Shown here: in pieces, positions 49,560 through 60,096 of the stretch | Layout of the letters: each line of letters opens with the position of its first letter | Position numbering within the stretch: position 1 is the stretch's first letter | Source: Lagopus muta | Lineage: Eukaryota > Chordata > Aves > Galliformes > Phasianidae | Length of the DNA: 64,000 nucleotides | Direction: 5' to 3' | Assembly: GCF_023343835.1 (NCBI RefSeq) | Contig: NC_064438.1 | Location: forward strand, 21,410,077 to 21,474,076 | Made by a program: the position numbers and the translations under genes | The notes under the pieces: model-generated | Databases searched by the model: none | Told to the model about the DNA's origin: nothing | Seen by the model: only the letters and a program-made list of their open reading frames with translations

Positions 49560-50380
49560 GCCCTTTAAACTACGTGCACGTTGCAAAGCATCTGAATGGC
49601 TGCGAAGACAGCTGCAGATACTGTACAGCAGCTAAAAATGGCATGTGTGTGTGGATGTGTTCTGCTTTGGCTTTGCCTGACCGGTCCCCTCGTACATATT
49701 TGATATGCCTATAATGCTGCCTATAATTCGGTGTCCTGTAAGAATTTGAATGTGTATGTTAAATATTAGAACAGCTGTGCCTAAAAATAGACTCATTCGC
49801 CCCCTCCCCCCAGTGTTGAACTTGATTTTCTTCTGACGCGATCACAAGGCTGCTGCTGCAGTAGGGGCTTAATGCTATTTACGTCGTCATTTGACATAGC
49901 AACATCTCTCCGGGGATTTTCAAACAATGCAGCTGTTCACGAGAGATGAAGGGGCTGAGGGAGGGGAGAGGGAAAGGAGGAGAACTAATCCCATCTGCCA
50001 TTAGGGATATTGCAGGGGGGTGGGGAGCAGCCCGGCGAGTTCAGGGGATTCATGATTCTGCATGAATGGACGGCAGCATCACAGGAGCTGCGGCTTTCCC
50101 TGAATGGCAAAGAGCATCACGGGAAGCAGGCTGCTCCTAATCTTTTTGTGAATGATTCTTTTCCTTCAAATTGACACTACTTGTATGAATGGCCGTGGGG
50201 GCAAAATGCTGCAAGAGCCTTCTCCGGATGGATGCAGAGCACTTAAGGAACGGGTGGAATCTGGGCGCAGCAAACTTCTGAAACGCTTCACTGTTAAGCT
50301 GCCGTTTTGTCCTTTTGAAGTCCAAGAGGACATTGTACTGACGCTAATTAAGTGTAATTAATTTGGCTTGATGGAAGTAG
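49560..50380. promoter_or_regulatory. Candidate conserved enhancer block in intron 3
   Basis: About 0.8 kb of balanced-composition, repeat-free sequence dense in transcription-factor-like motifs. These are a MEF2 site at 49781-49790, CpGs around 49850-49910, recurring TGAATGG motifs at 49592, 50063, 50101 and 50184, and homeodomain-type TAATTA sites near 50344-50362. Two of the TGAATGG motifs are followed at the same spacing by AGCATCAC. A 69-codon open frame (50152-50361) lies inside but matches nothing I know. Enhancer identity is inferred from texture only. Confidence 0.35.
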
Positions 50381-51041
50381 AATTGTTCCTTCTATGAGGC
50401 GTTTTTAGTACTTACTTCCCTTTTCTGTTTCAAAATGCGGTTGGTTATATGTATTTTTCCCATTCCATTAGGGAAGGAGATAAAAGCACATCAGAACGGT
50501 TTAAGAATGATTGAACTTGCAGTTCTCCTCTTGTTCACCCACACGTTCCCTTTATGTTTGAAATACTGAATATTTAAAACATTTTATGGCATCAGAATTG
50601 AAAATGGAAATGAGGGGCAATAAAGAACTGGTTCGCTCGATCTGAAGCAACTCATTTACCATTTGCCTTAGGTGGGAAAGCAGTGTCCTTGTCAAGTTGT
50701 ACTTGGATGCTGTTGTGTATGTGTGTTTCCTGATTTCAGCATTTTTTGCCTGCTGTGCAAACCTGTATAATTTGTTTTCTTGCCACCTTCATGGTCCTTA
50801 CAAACAAAACGTGCTGAATCATTTGGGAATTAATGTTCTCTCCAGAAGTAGCTTAACGTTGCAAACTTCTTGAGCAGGTTGCGTTAAAATTCAAGGATTC
50901 CTGTTGAAGAAGCAAAAATGTTTCTGTGTAATATTAGCTACTCAAAATGTTGTTTTACGAAGCCATAACTGACAGATTTGTAGTGTTTGAATGCTCATTC
51001 AGCTGCTTCCATTTTATTGTTTAACCCTTTTCTTTTTCTAG

Positions 51042-51152
51042 AGGAGAAGTACAAAGTGGAAACAAAAGTTATTGTGGCGGACTTTGGAGAGAGAGGAGAC
51101 ATTTACAACAGAATCAAAGCAGGACTGGAAGGCCTGGAGATCGGCGTTTTGG
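51042..51152 (+). CDS. HSD17B12: HSD17B12 coding exon 4 (residues 97-133)
   Basis: A 111-base exon completing codon 97 and encoding KEKYKVETKVIVADF, then GERGDIYNRIKAGLEGLEIGVL, plus the first base of codon 134. It covers the third beta strand, with the conserved Asp110 that contacts the adenine ring in this fold, and the helix leading to the NNVG strand. Mammalian HSD17B12 has EKFKVETRTIAVDF and GLAGLEIGIL in the same places. The loop after ADF appears one residue longer than the human sequence as I remember it. The acceptor ends TTTTTCTAG at 51041. The donor is GTTTGT at 51153, weaker than the others because positions +3 and +4 are T. Confidence 0.96.
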
Positions 51153-54100
51153 GTTTGTTTTTCATCTCTATAAATCCCTTACGCTGTGGTTTGTCCCAGT
51201 GTGTTTACTGACTTCTTCACGTTTGGAAGTTTATTGAAAGCAATTCACAAAAGCTGATGGCTTGCCTAACTAAAATTTTGTCCCTGTGTGCTCAGTATGC
51301 TTTCTTGGTATCCTGCTTGTCTGCTGCACAAGCCACTGCCTGCATGTGTGCTCAAATTCTAGGAACAGAGGCTTATTGGGTGTCTTCAGTGCGTTATTAT
51401 GCAATTGTTAAAAGGCTCCTTCAGCTCGTGACTGCATGCACAGTTTTTTGACCCTGTGTCATCTCAGAATCTGAGCTAACTCCAGGTAGTTAGATTGAAC
51501 TTCACAGCAGAGTCCTTTGGGAGGACAGTTAACTTTTAATTAAGAGCTGTGGAAATTCAATCATTAGAATATAGCATCAAGTAAATGACTCCTGCTCCAA
51601 AAGTTCTGAGAGCATTCTGATAGTGATGGGGCGCTGCAGGTGTTCTGCTGGCACAGCTTGTGGTAGCACAGAGCTGTAGGGTGCTGCAGGAGTCCTTGAG
51701 AAGACATGGTGATCCCTCCAGGTGTATTGCATGGCATAGTACTGAAGTGCCACAAAACAACTGGCATAAAGCAATTTACCTTTTACCTGAACTGTGGAGC
51801 AAAGGCAGTTTCTTATCAGTTTTCTGGTTTATTCTGTAGAAGCGCATATGTATGAGTGCATAACCTATATTTCTACAGTTCCTCCGAATGGGGATGAGAA
51901 CCTGTGGTGCTCAACATAAGGCATGACATTTTTATCAAGTCTTGTGGCTCAGATGCCTGCCAGTATATGTCATCTGTTGAAGTCATTTTGGTGCTGCAAA
52001 ACTAATTTTGTTCACCCAAAGTGCAGTCATTGGAACCAGTTTTTTTGTTTTAAAGCGTATTTCAAAATAAATTTGTCATGGGTGATGATACAGAAGCTGA
52101 GCTTTGCTTCTAATAGATGGGTCTTGTTTTATGATGCCCATAAATAATGCCCCAAGAAAAAAACTCAGTGTAAAAATGCAGTTGTTAAATGATAAAGCAC
52201 AGAACATTCCCGGATACTTCTGACAGATTTGAGTGTGTGCAATTCATGATGACCAACATTTAATTGCTGTAAAAATTCAAATCTACCTAAAATCGAGTAA
52301 CAGTAGGTGCCACCATCTCTACGACATTGCACATAGAGTGGTTGACTACAGATGCCTTGATTTTTCCCTTTCTGAAGGAAAAAAAAATTTCCAAAGAAGC
52401 TTTGGGGATTAAAATTAATGTTTATTCTTATCTGTCCTTAAGTAATTGTTAGAGAATAGTGAACTATGTGAGGTACGTATCCGAACTAAAAGAGCTTCCG
52501 TTTGTTAGATGTGATAAAGTTTTGGTGAGGATGGAATCGTGGAAATTGGACTTTTTATAGACTTTGGGCACTAAAGCAGTGAATGTGTTTCAAGTTGTGT
52601 AAGCTTATTACAGGAGAACGACACTCCTGAAGCTGAGCCTGCTTCTCTCTTCTATTTGCACAAGCACCTTGACTAGGAGCGTGGTAAAAATAGCACCAAA
52701 ATGCTGGAGAGTTGTGTGCTCTCTAGCTGAGCTCTTTCACCATCTCCTTGCAGCGCTGGCCAGCACAGCTTTACAGACATGTTTTGTCTAACTAAGCAGG
52801 GCGTTCACCACCAGTTTTAGTAGGTCTCGTGCTCAAGATCATCAGATTATGTGATGCATAGGGTTTTTCTCTAGCTATAGCTGCATTAACCAAAACCACT
52901 TGTCAGTGTCATTTTTTTCAGCACAGACTATGGGTGCTCTGGAAGGATGATATTTTAATTTCTCATGGCAATTGATTTCATGCTTTGTTGCCTTATATTT
53001 TAAATACTGTAGCTTCTTTGTGATCTGGAATACAGGCTTTACTACTCTGCGTTCTGCATTTTTTTTGTGAGGAAGGAGTGGGTTTCACTGAGAACAACCA
53101 TGAGAGATGGGCTCTCAGGTTACAGTGTATTTTCCTCTTTTGGTCTCCTCTGCAGCAATAGCTGTGAGAACCCTTGATGCTGTAGCACTGTTGCTGGTGA
53201 CCTACAGGAAATTATTTTTGAACCTTGCACTTAGACACGGGTGTCTCCACCTATACAGCTGGAGATGGAGCTTCTGATTATATAGTTGCACAGAGTTGAA
53301 CTAAAGTACTTGCAGATTGGAATTCTTGTAAACTTCTTATTTGGAAGCTTCTTCTCACCCACGTATGGAGGCTAAAAGAGTTTGCATAATGTTTTTGCTG
53401 TGTGTTCAAAACAGCGTCTGTCAGTGACTTTGAACATGTGCTAGCTACAGCAATATGTTAAACAAGCAGAGGTGGGAAATCTTTCTTTCGCTCTTCTTAA
53501 ATCTCTGTGAGTCTCAAAAGGAGTTAGAGCTGGGCAGTTATCATACCCTGTTCTTATCTGGATCTTCTGAGGTAAAATATGCCTTCACAAACTGCCAGTT
53601 GATCTTTTGTAAAAAATCAATAAATAAATCTGTTCCAAACTGCAGCAAAATACGACCTGGTAAAAAAAAAAAAAACATGATGGCTAAGGCTGTGAGGGTA
53701 CGTATCTGGGTGGCAGTTTCTAGTAGTTGGTGTGAATTTTGTGTGACTATCTCTGTAGCGTGGATCATGTGCAGTGTGCTGCTTTTGGAAGGACCAACCA
53801 GGGGCAGTCCCAAAGCTCTGCCACAGTTCATGCAAAAATCCTGTTCGGAGGGAGAAACTGAAGAATAGCTTAATTTAGGATGAAAATTAGGAAAATACCT
53901 TCTGGCTTACTCTGGAAATGGCAAGATTGGACCTTCCTCCTTTTTAAAACTTTTCTCTCTAAATATAGCAAATGTCTGCTGGGAATTTGCCAAACTCCCT
54001 GTAAACCTTTGTAAAGGTCGTCCAAAAGTTAAAATTTTAATCACAACCTGACTAATCAGCTAAGGGTTTCCATAAATACATGAAGAGATCGGGGCTACAA

Positions 54101-55588
54101 GTGCTGTCCTTTGAGAGGATTCCTGAATGAAGCTGGCAGACTTCTGCCAGAATCCCTTCTGTGTGTTGCCTGTATGTCCAGAATGTCTTGTGATGTTTAC
54201 ATACCCTTCGGGTTGGGTGTTAAAATGAGGGCCTTTGGCAGAGGTGTAGGGGCTTAAAAAACAAGAACAACCCCAAACCAAAACCCAACTTGCCACACAA
54301 AAAGGGCATCAGTACCATCGAACCTTGTTTCTTACCCTGCTGCTGCCCTAGAGGTGAGCAGTGCTGCTGAGCTTATAGAGCACTTCAGGATTCTCCGGGG
54401 TGTAAGACACTATAGAAATGTAAAATGTTGCCACAGCAACCAAATGTCACAAGTTTCACTTGCGTAAGATGAACAACAGATACTCAAGAAGCGGAGATCC
54501 CATTTGCTTGGTTGTTTTTTGTTGTTTATTTTTTGGTCTCCATATCAATATGCTCTATTAAGTTTGAAGAAACTGAGACTGCAGAGCTGCATTGTTCTCT
54601 GATGATACCAGAAGTTTAGTGTTACTTGGGGTGAGGTGAGCCTGGAGGATTAGCACCGGGCTCTGGTCCTAGGGTAAAACCTTGCCAGTTGCAAGCGTTG
54701 CTCAGGAAAAAATCAGGTTTTGGAAATTAATATATTATCTCAGTTAATTTGAAATGCTGCCACTGGGGACGGGTTGTGCAGATGTGAGGAGAATGAGGGT
54801 ATGACTGAGAGAGTGGTGTGCTGCAGTGGGTCTCTGAGCTGCGAGCCCAGGGAAGGCAAACCAGGAACCATTTCTAAAGGCAGAGACTCTCTGTCAAAAA
54901 CACAGGCTGCTTAATGTACGCAGCCTGTCATTAATGTGATTTCTCCTTGCTGTGAGCAGTGCCTCCTTCTTCCCCCAGCTTCTCGGGGAGCTCAGCCACG
55001 CCTGGGCTCTTGCTGCCACCTACTGTCCTCTGCTCATCTTCTCCTGTCCTCTTTCGTCCTCTCCTTTTGGGCAGCAGGGTAGTTCCTTCCTAATGCTCTG
55101 CTGGGCCAAAAAACCTACCATGCAGGTTGTTTTTCTGTACTACTGTAAGACTGAGGAAGGCCTTGGAGCATGTCCCTAGGCCATCCTGAACCTGCACACC
55201 TTGCAACACGTGGGGAAGGGGCCAATGTCCAAGATAAGTTTTGAGGGAACTTAGTGTTGGGATGTTTCTTTTACCTTATTTTTGCTTGGTTTTTGTCAAA
55301 CAGCCCCACTGACTGTCTTGCCAGCCCCTGGGAGCTCTTTGTGGGGCTGCGGGGTGTCAGGGTTCAGTGCTCAAACCAGCTGAGAAGTGACATTCACATG
55401 TTCAGAGTGGCTCCTGTTTTTGTTCTGGAGTTCTGCTTATGTGTATGTATATACTTATATACTTACAGCTAAGGGAACTTGACTAGAAGGGCTAAATGGT
55501 TCAAATGCAGCAGTTCTAGAGTGCTACAGAACATCAGTAGTCAAATACTTGAAACCATTTACATAAAAACTACTTGCTTTCATTTCAG
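51153..55588 (+). other. HSD17B12: HSD17B12 intron 4
   Basis: A 4.4 kb phase-1 intron (GTTTGT ... CATTTCAG). It contains an A14 run at 53662-53675 and a 137-codon open frame at 53455-53868 that starts at TTG and has no recognisable content. I see no CR1 copy or RNA gene. Confidence 0.85.
53662..53675. repeat. Poly(A) tract
   Basis: Run of 14 A. Confidence 0.9.
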
Positions 55589-55653
55589 TAAACAACGTGG
55601 GAATTTCGTATTCTTATCCGGAATACTTTATTGATGTTCCAGACCTGGATAAA
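55589..55653 (+). CDS. HSD17B12: HSD17B12 coding exon 5 (residues 134-155)
   Basis: A 65-base exon completing Val134 and encoding [20 protein letters not shown] and Lys155. NNVG (135-138) is the conserved motif that stabilises the central beta sheet of short-chain dehydrogenases, and the SYxYPEYFxDVPDLD stretch is diagnostic for HSD17B12 against its relatives. The acceptor ends CATTTCAG at 55588 and the donor is GTGAGT at 55654. The exon ends between codons. Confidence 0.97.
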
Positions 55654-56542
55654 GTGAGTGATTTTTCTTTTTTCTTCCTGTTACTTTACAGTGTTCTCAA
55701 TGTTTGCTCTCTCTACTTCATGAATAAGGCAAAAGTATTTAGATTTGGTCAAAGTACCCCCAGAAAAGCAAAGTTTCCTGTTTAGAAAGCATTCCAGAAG
55801 GATTCTTAGAGGTTTACATAAGCAGCATGATCTGCTTTAGTAGGTGGGATGGTCTTTTAAGAGATTGAAGGAATGTAAGTAATTTCATGAGTGGAAGCTG
55901 CCTGTTCCAAAACAGTGATTGTAAATTTAAGTAGGGCCAGAGGATACATTTTGTACTGTAGAAACAGTTGTGGTTGACTTGAGTACTTTGTAATCATTTG
56001 TTTTGAACACTTTCACCATGACTTTGTTTCCAAACTCCCTGTAGCTCACTGTATCCACTGTAGGATTCTGCTCTCTGCTTCAGTGTTAGTGAACGTATCT
56101 CCTGGGGCTTTTGTTTTGTACATCATCCACTAAACTTTATAACACATGTAGCAAACAAAATCAAATTAACCTGATGAATGAACGGAGTGACTGAAACAGT
56201 GTTATAAAATGGTGAAGAGCAAAATATAAACATAAATATGTGGGCATATGACTGAAATACCAGAATTTACCAAATTGCAAATGGTGTGGAGAAATGTCAA
56301 TGTGTCAATGTGATATATCTATGTTCTTTATTTGTGTGGAATGAAATTTGACTGAAGCGATTTGGAGAGTGCTTTGAAAGTCTGTTGCAGCTTTTGATAC
56401 TGAAGCAAGAAGGTGTGGAGTAAAGCTGGATGTGGATGTAGAAGAGCGAGGTTCAATTTATCCCAGCAGTTGCAACGACAGGCAGTATGTAAATCTTGTT
56501 CAAATAACTTAGAACATAATGCAAATCCTTGTTTTCTTGCAG
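55654..56542 (+). other. HSD17B12: HSD17B12 intron 5
   Basis: An 889-base phase-0 intron (GTGAGT ... TTCTTGCAG), the shortest complete intron seen. It holds a small direct repeat (GTGTCAAT twice near 56298) and nothing else of note. Confidence 0.9.
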
Positions 56543-56587
56543 ACGATTGACCAAATGATCAACGTTAACATCATGTCTGTCTGTAAG
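56543..56587 (+). CDS. HSD17B12: HSD17B12 coding exon 6 (residues 156-170)
   Basis: A 45-base exon of exactly 15 codons, TIDQMINVNIMSVCK. Asn164 lies where the short-chain dehydrogenase catalytic tetrad has its Asn (MINxNxxSVCK in the family), which supports the active-site lysine through a water. The acceptor ends TTCTTGCAG at 56542 and the donor is GTAAGA at 56588. The remaining tetrad residues (Ser, Tyr, Lys) must be encoded beyond this window. Because this small exon keeps the frame, skipping it would remove the tetrad Asn without a frameshift. Confidence 0.97.
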
Positions 56588-57009
56588 GTAAGAGCCCTGC
56601 TGCCAGCACATATTCCTGAAATCCTAACTCAATTCAAGTTCACTTGCCCAAACCATTACTTTCACCTACTGGACCACAGATTCACTTTTCATCTTAGTGT
56701 AACTCAGAATTTATGATTCTTGCAGCAGATTATTCAGATTGTTATTGAAATACAATTTGTTACAAAGATAATTCTTAGCTATTTAGAAGAGTGTGATACG
56801 TACACATAGCAGTGTTTATGTTTATTGTTCTGGTCCTTCCTGTAAGCCTTCTGTGTCTGTGTTCTTTGAGGTAAGTACCCTGATCAGTGGATATGTAAGG
56901 CTTTCATATGCTGTTGTGAGAAAGCACAGTTATACTTACTGTGACATGGAAACCCAAATTTACAGAGCTGTGTCGTAACTTCTGGAATAAAATGCTTTCC
57001 CTTTTTGAG

Positions 57010-57041
<32 letters not shown>

Positions 57042-57044
57042 ATA
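57010..57044. repeat. (TA)n(TG)n microsatellite
   Basis: A short TA run passes into about 12 TG units and then TATA. Alternating purine-pyrimidine DNA of this kind can adopt the Z form. Confidence 0.95.
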
Positions 57045-58537
57045 ATTTTGTTGTTGTTGGGAAGAAATGCATAGCACTTCAGGCTAAAAAGTGTAACTGT
57101 TGCCTTTATTAAAATGAGGGCCATTCACAGAACAGTTTTTCATCCTGATATTTCAAAGCTGAACAGAGGCCAGAGCTAATGGCAGCTGCTTAACATGACA
57201 TAAGGAGTTAATTACTGTGTTAGCAGACAGAGATGCAGAAATTCCTTGTGATTATTCACTGCTGAGCCTCAACTTTCTCTTCTGCATGATAAAAAGTTTG
57301 CATCCCCAATATCTGAGGGTTAACCTTTTCCCTCCAAGCCCAAATGTTAGGTGCTTCAAAGGTGACTTGAAAGATTTGACTGGCTTGCAGCTGTTCTGAT
57401 GAGGTCAACTACTGAATCCATTTAGTACGGTGCTCTCAGGGAGTGGAAAATGTAGGTGTCTTGTTGCCATGTGAGTAGGCTCAGGACCTCTGAAAATAAG
57501 CCCTTAAGCCCTCTCTAGGATTTGTACACCTCGGTTGAACAACAGCACACAGTGAAAAGCGCAGCCCTCACGTGACTGAAGGTATTGTTGATGTCAGTTT
57601 GCTGCTCTCACTTTGCTGTGTATTTATGTGGTACATTAGAACAACTTGTTATGAAGTTGGAAAAGTTATTAGAGTGGTTCTTCTCCAACTTTTCTGCTTA
57701 AGAACACAGCAAACCTGACAAACTCCAATTTCTGTTAATTGAGGTTTGTGGCCCATGGGTCTTGCTGGGCACCTACAAGATTTGCACCAGGGAAGGCAAT
57801 TGTTAGTGGGCACCTTTTACTGTTTCTCTTGTAGAAGCCATTTAGCAGACATCCTAAGCACCCCCCTCTCCCAGGTGTTAACACAGTTACACCAGGTATA
57901 ATCAGCAAACTGCTGCGGTGTGACACCTGTGCTGTGCCAGCAGAGGGAGTGCACTATTCAGTGAATAAAGGTTTTGGGGTGTTGATCCTCCTAGAAACAT
58001 TTTGTCAGAACAGAAGAGTTACAGCTGAACTACTTTATTATGTTTTTCTGAAGATGATAGACTGCAATAATTTGAGGTCTACTTTGGTATGCTAAAATTC
58101 TAGAGAGATGCAGCCAGATTATCTTGGTTTCCAGAACGAACTAGTGCTGCTTTGTGGCTTGTTTCTCTGTGTTTATAATCAGTGATGTTCAACTGCAGTT
58201 AGCAAATGTATGATTTTGTTTCTGGTAAATTTTGTGTTGTGTCAGCCTCTTCACATTGTAACGTGGTTGTTCCCACGCATGTAAAAATTTATTATCTGGT
58301 TCCTTGAGACCTAGTGTATGTTAGTGCTTTTCAGTTTGTTTGAAAACTTCCCTTGACCATGAGCAGCTCGTGCTACTGGGTATAATCGCAGGCTGAGCAT
58401 CAGCTTCCACGCTTGAAAATGTTCCTCTTGCATGAGCCTGTTGTGTAATTAAACAGTAGGCATGCCAGATGCTTACTGTTTTGGGGAGAGGAGCACATTA
58501 GAGATATGTACCATCTGTAAGTCTTTTTTTCCTTTCC

Positions 58538-58550
58538 TTTTTTTTTTTTT
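58538..58550. repeat. Poly(T) tract
   Basis: Run of 13 T at the end of a longer pyrimidine stretch beginning near 58523. Confidence 0.9.
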
Positions 58551-58904
58551 CTTGAGAAGAATCCATAAAAATAGAGGGAAAAGTAATTTTAGGAAAAATC
58601 TGTGTCCTTTCACTTATATTTTTGGGACAGAATCCCATAAGCATTTATTTTGGTGTGTAATGGAGATATCACCATATCACCTCTTTTCCAAGTGCATATG
58701 TTTGTGTCTAGTTTTTAAAAATCTCCCTTCTTGCATGAGAAACTCACAAAGTTCACCTCACAGGATAAATTAACAGCCTGTTCAACCTTTTTTTCAGCAG
58801 TAAAGTTTCTAATGCAGTGTAACTTCCCCTAATGTTTGAGAACGGGTATCCTGTCACAAGATACTAAGTATGTGAGAAACAAATAGCGAGTGTGTTGTCT
58901 CTGT

Positions 58905-59215
58905 TTGCAGGATCACAGTATGCTAATTGCACTGGGAGTGTGGCATGAACGTGTGCTCTGAAAAATGAGTGGGACTAAATAGCTGAGGGGGTGCTGGCTT
59001 GGCGCTTGATTAAGCAAGGAGCTGAATTGGTTTGAAAGCCATTATGTCGTAGGGGGAATGTGGTTTTCAGACTTACAGGCCAGTCTTCAGTTCGAAATTG
59101 GCATTATTGGAAGAAGGGGGAGAGTAAATTACATGCACCTACATGCCTTGTTGTCTGTGCTAATCTTTGCCATCATCGCCTTATTTATGCTCTGTACTGA
59201 GTGTTAAATGTGAAA
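58905..59215. promoter_or_regulatory. Candidate conserved non-coding element
   Basis: Repeat-free block starting beside a POU-like ATGCTAAT at 58920-58927, with further homeodomain-like motifs (TTGATTAAG near 59007, AAATTGGCATTATTGG near 59094). The composition and motif density resemble a conserved enhancer. This is a weak, texture-based call. Confidence 0.25.
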
Positions 59216-59628
59216 GGACAACAGCCCTACACGATCAAGATTTTTATTCATTACTGTATTTGAGAGTCTTATGATTTGCCAAAATCATAAAAAACAAACA
59301 AACAAAAACATAAACATGCTGTGTTAAACTGAGATATGGTGTCAGCTGCCTCTTAGTGGAAGGGGAAGGTAAATTGCACCAAGTTGTGAACACCTGGCAA
59401 GACAAGCAACTCTAAGCAATGCCAGAGAAGTCTAAAATGGAGTTTAGGAGAGAAACAAATAGCAACCTATGCAAAACTGAAGTGAGGAGGAGAGCTAGCC
59501 TATCTGAGAAAGGGGAAAAGTTCTTTTGTAGACTTGTGCATAAAAGGATTGCATTTGTTGTGTATATTGGATAATTTCAAGCAGAACGTATTTCTGAGGG
59601 AAGTGGCAACACCGGCTTTCGAGAAGAG

Positions 59629-59646
59629 GTGTGTGTGTGTGTGTGT
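59629..59646. repeat. (GT)9 microsatellite
   Basis: Nine GT units. Confidence 0.95.
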
Positions 59647-60020
59647 ACACCGTATCTCTGGTCAAGGGATAACTATCACATTTATATTCAAAGTCATGAT
59701 GGAAGGGGGAGCTGATGACTTAGCCAAAAAGATAATGCAAGTTTGTAGCAGAGGAGAACAGTTGCCAGTACTTGGAAGGGAAGTAAGTGTACTGTGAAGG
59801 TGGTCATGAGTAGCAATGAAATGTTCCTCAGGGGGAAATTAGATGCTGCAGTTTCCCACCTTGCTGACTTTGAACCTAAGAGCATGATACACAGCCAAGT
59901 AGGACAAGGAAAATGTGACTGACAAGTACATTCCAGCAGTGGTGAAAGAAGCACTTAGGATTTTTCTTCTGAATACAAACAACAATGTGAAATTTAGGAA
60001 AATCTAGTTGTGTTGGTTAT

Positions 60021-60096
60021 GGGGGTGGGTTGGTTGGTTGGTTGGTGGTTTTTTTTTTTTGTTTGTTTGTTTGTTTTTTGTTTTTTTTTGTTTTTA
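60021..60096. repeat. (GGTT)n / T-rich low-complexity tract
   Basis: GGGGGTGGG leads into GGTT units and GGTGG, then long T runs interrupted by single G in a (GTTT)n pattern. The G-rich half could form a two-tier G-quadruplex. Confidence 0.9.

Larger units (their letters stand above)
35926..51041 (+). other. HSD17B12: HSD17B12 intron 3
   Basis: A 15.1 kb phase-1 intron (GTGAGT ... TTTTTCTAG). It contains a sense CR1 tail at 36145-36341, an octamer site at 36819, a 21-base tandem duplication at 38919, paired hairpins at 39467-39510, a long inverted repeat at 43510-43641 and 44280-44417, the longest CR1 copy at 47171-47750, and a candidate conserved regulatory block at about 49560-50380. No coding exon is required or seen, because exons 3 and 4 join directly. 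The remaining stretches show nothing specific. Confidence 0.85.

Noticed and set aside
50152..50361. 69-codon frame in intron 3 with a plausible-looking peptide
   Set aside because: No recognisable family, no splice context, and it lies in a block better explained as a regulatory element.
53455..53868. 137-codon + strand open frame in intron 4
   Set aside because: TTG start, runs through an A14 tract read as lysines, no domain. Exons 4 and 5 join without it.
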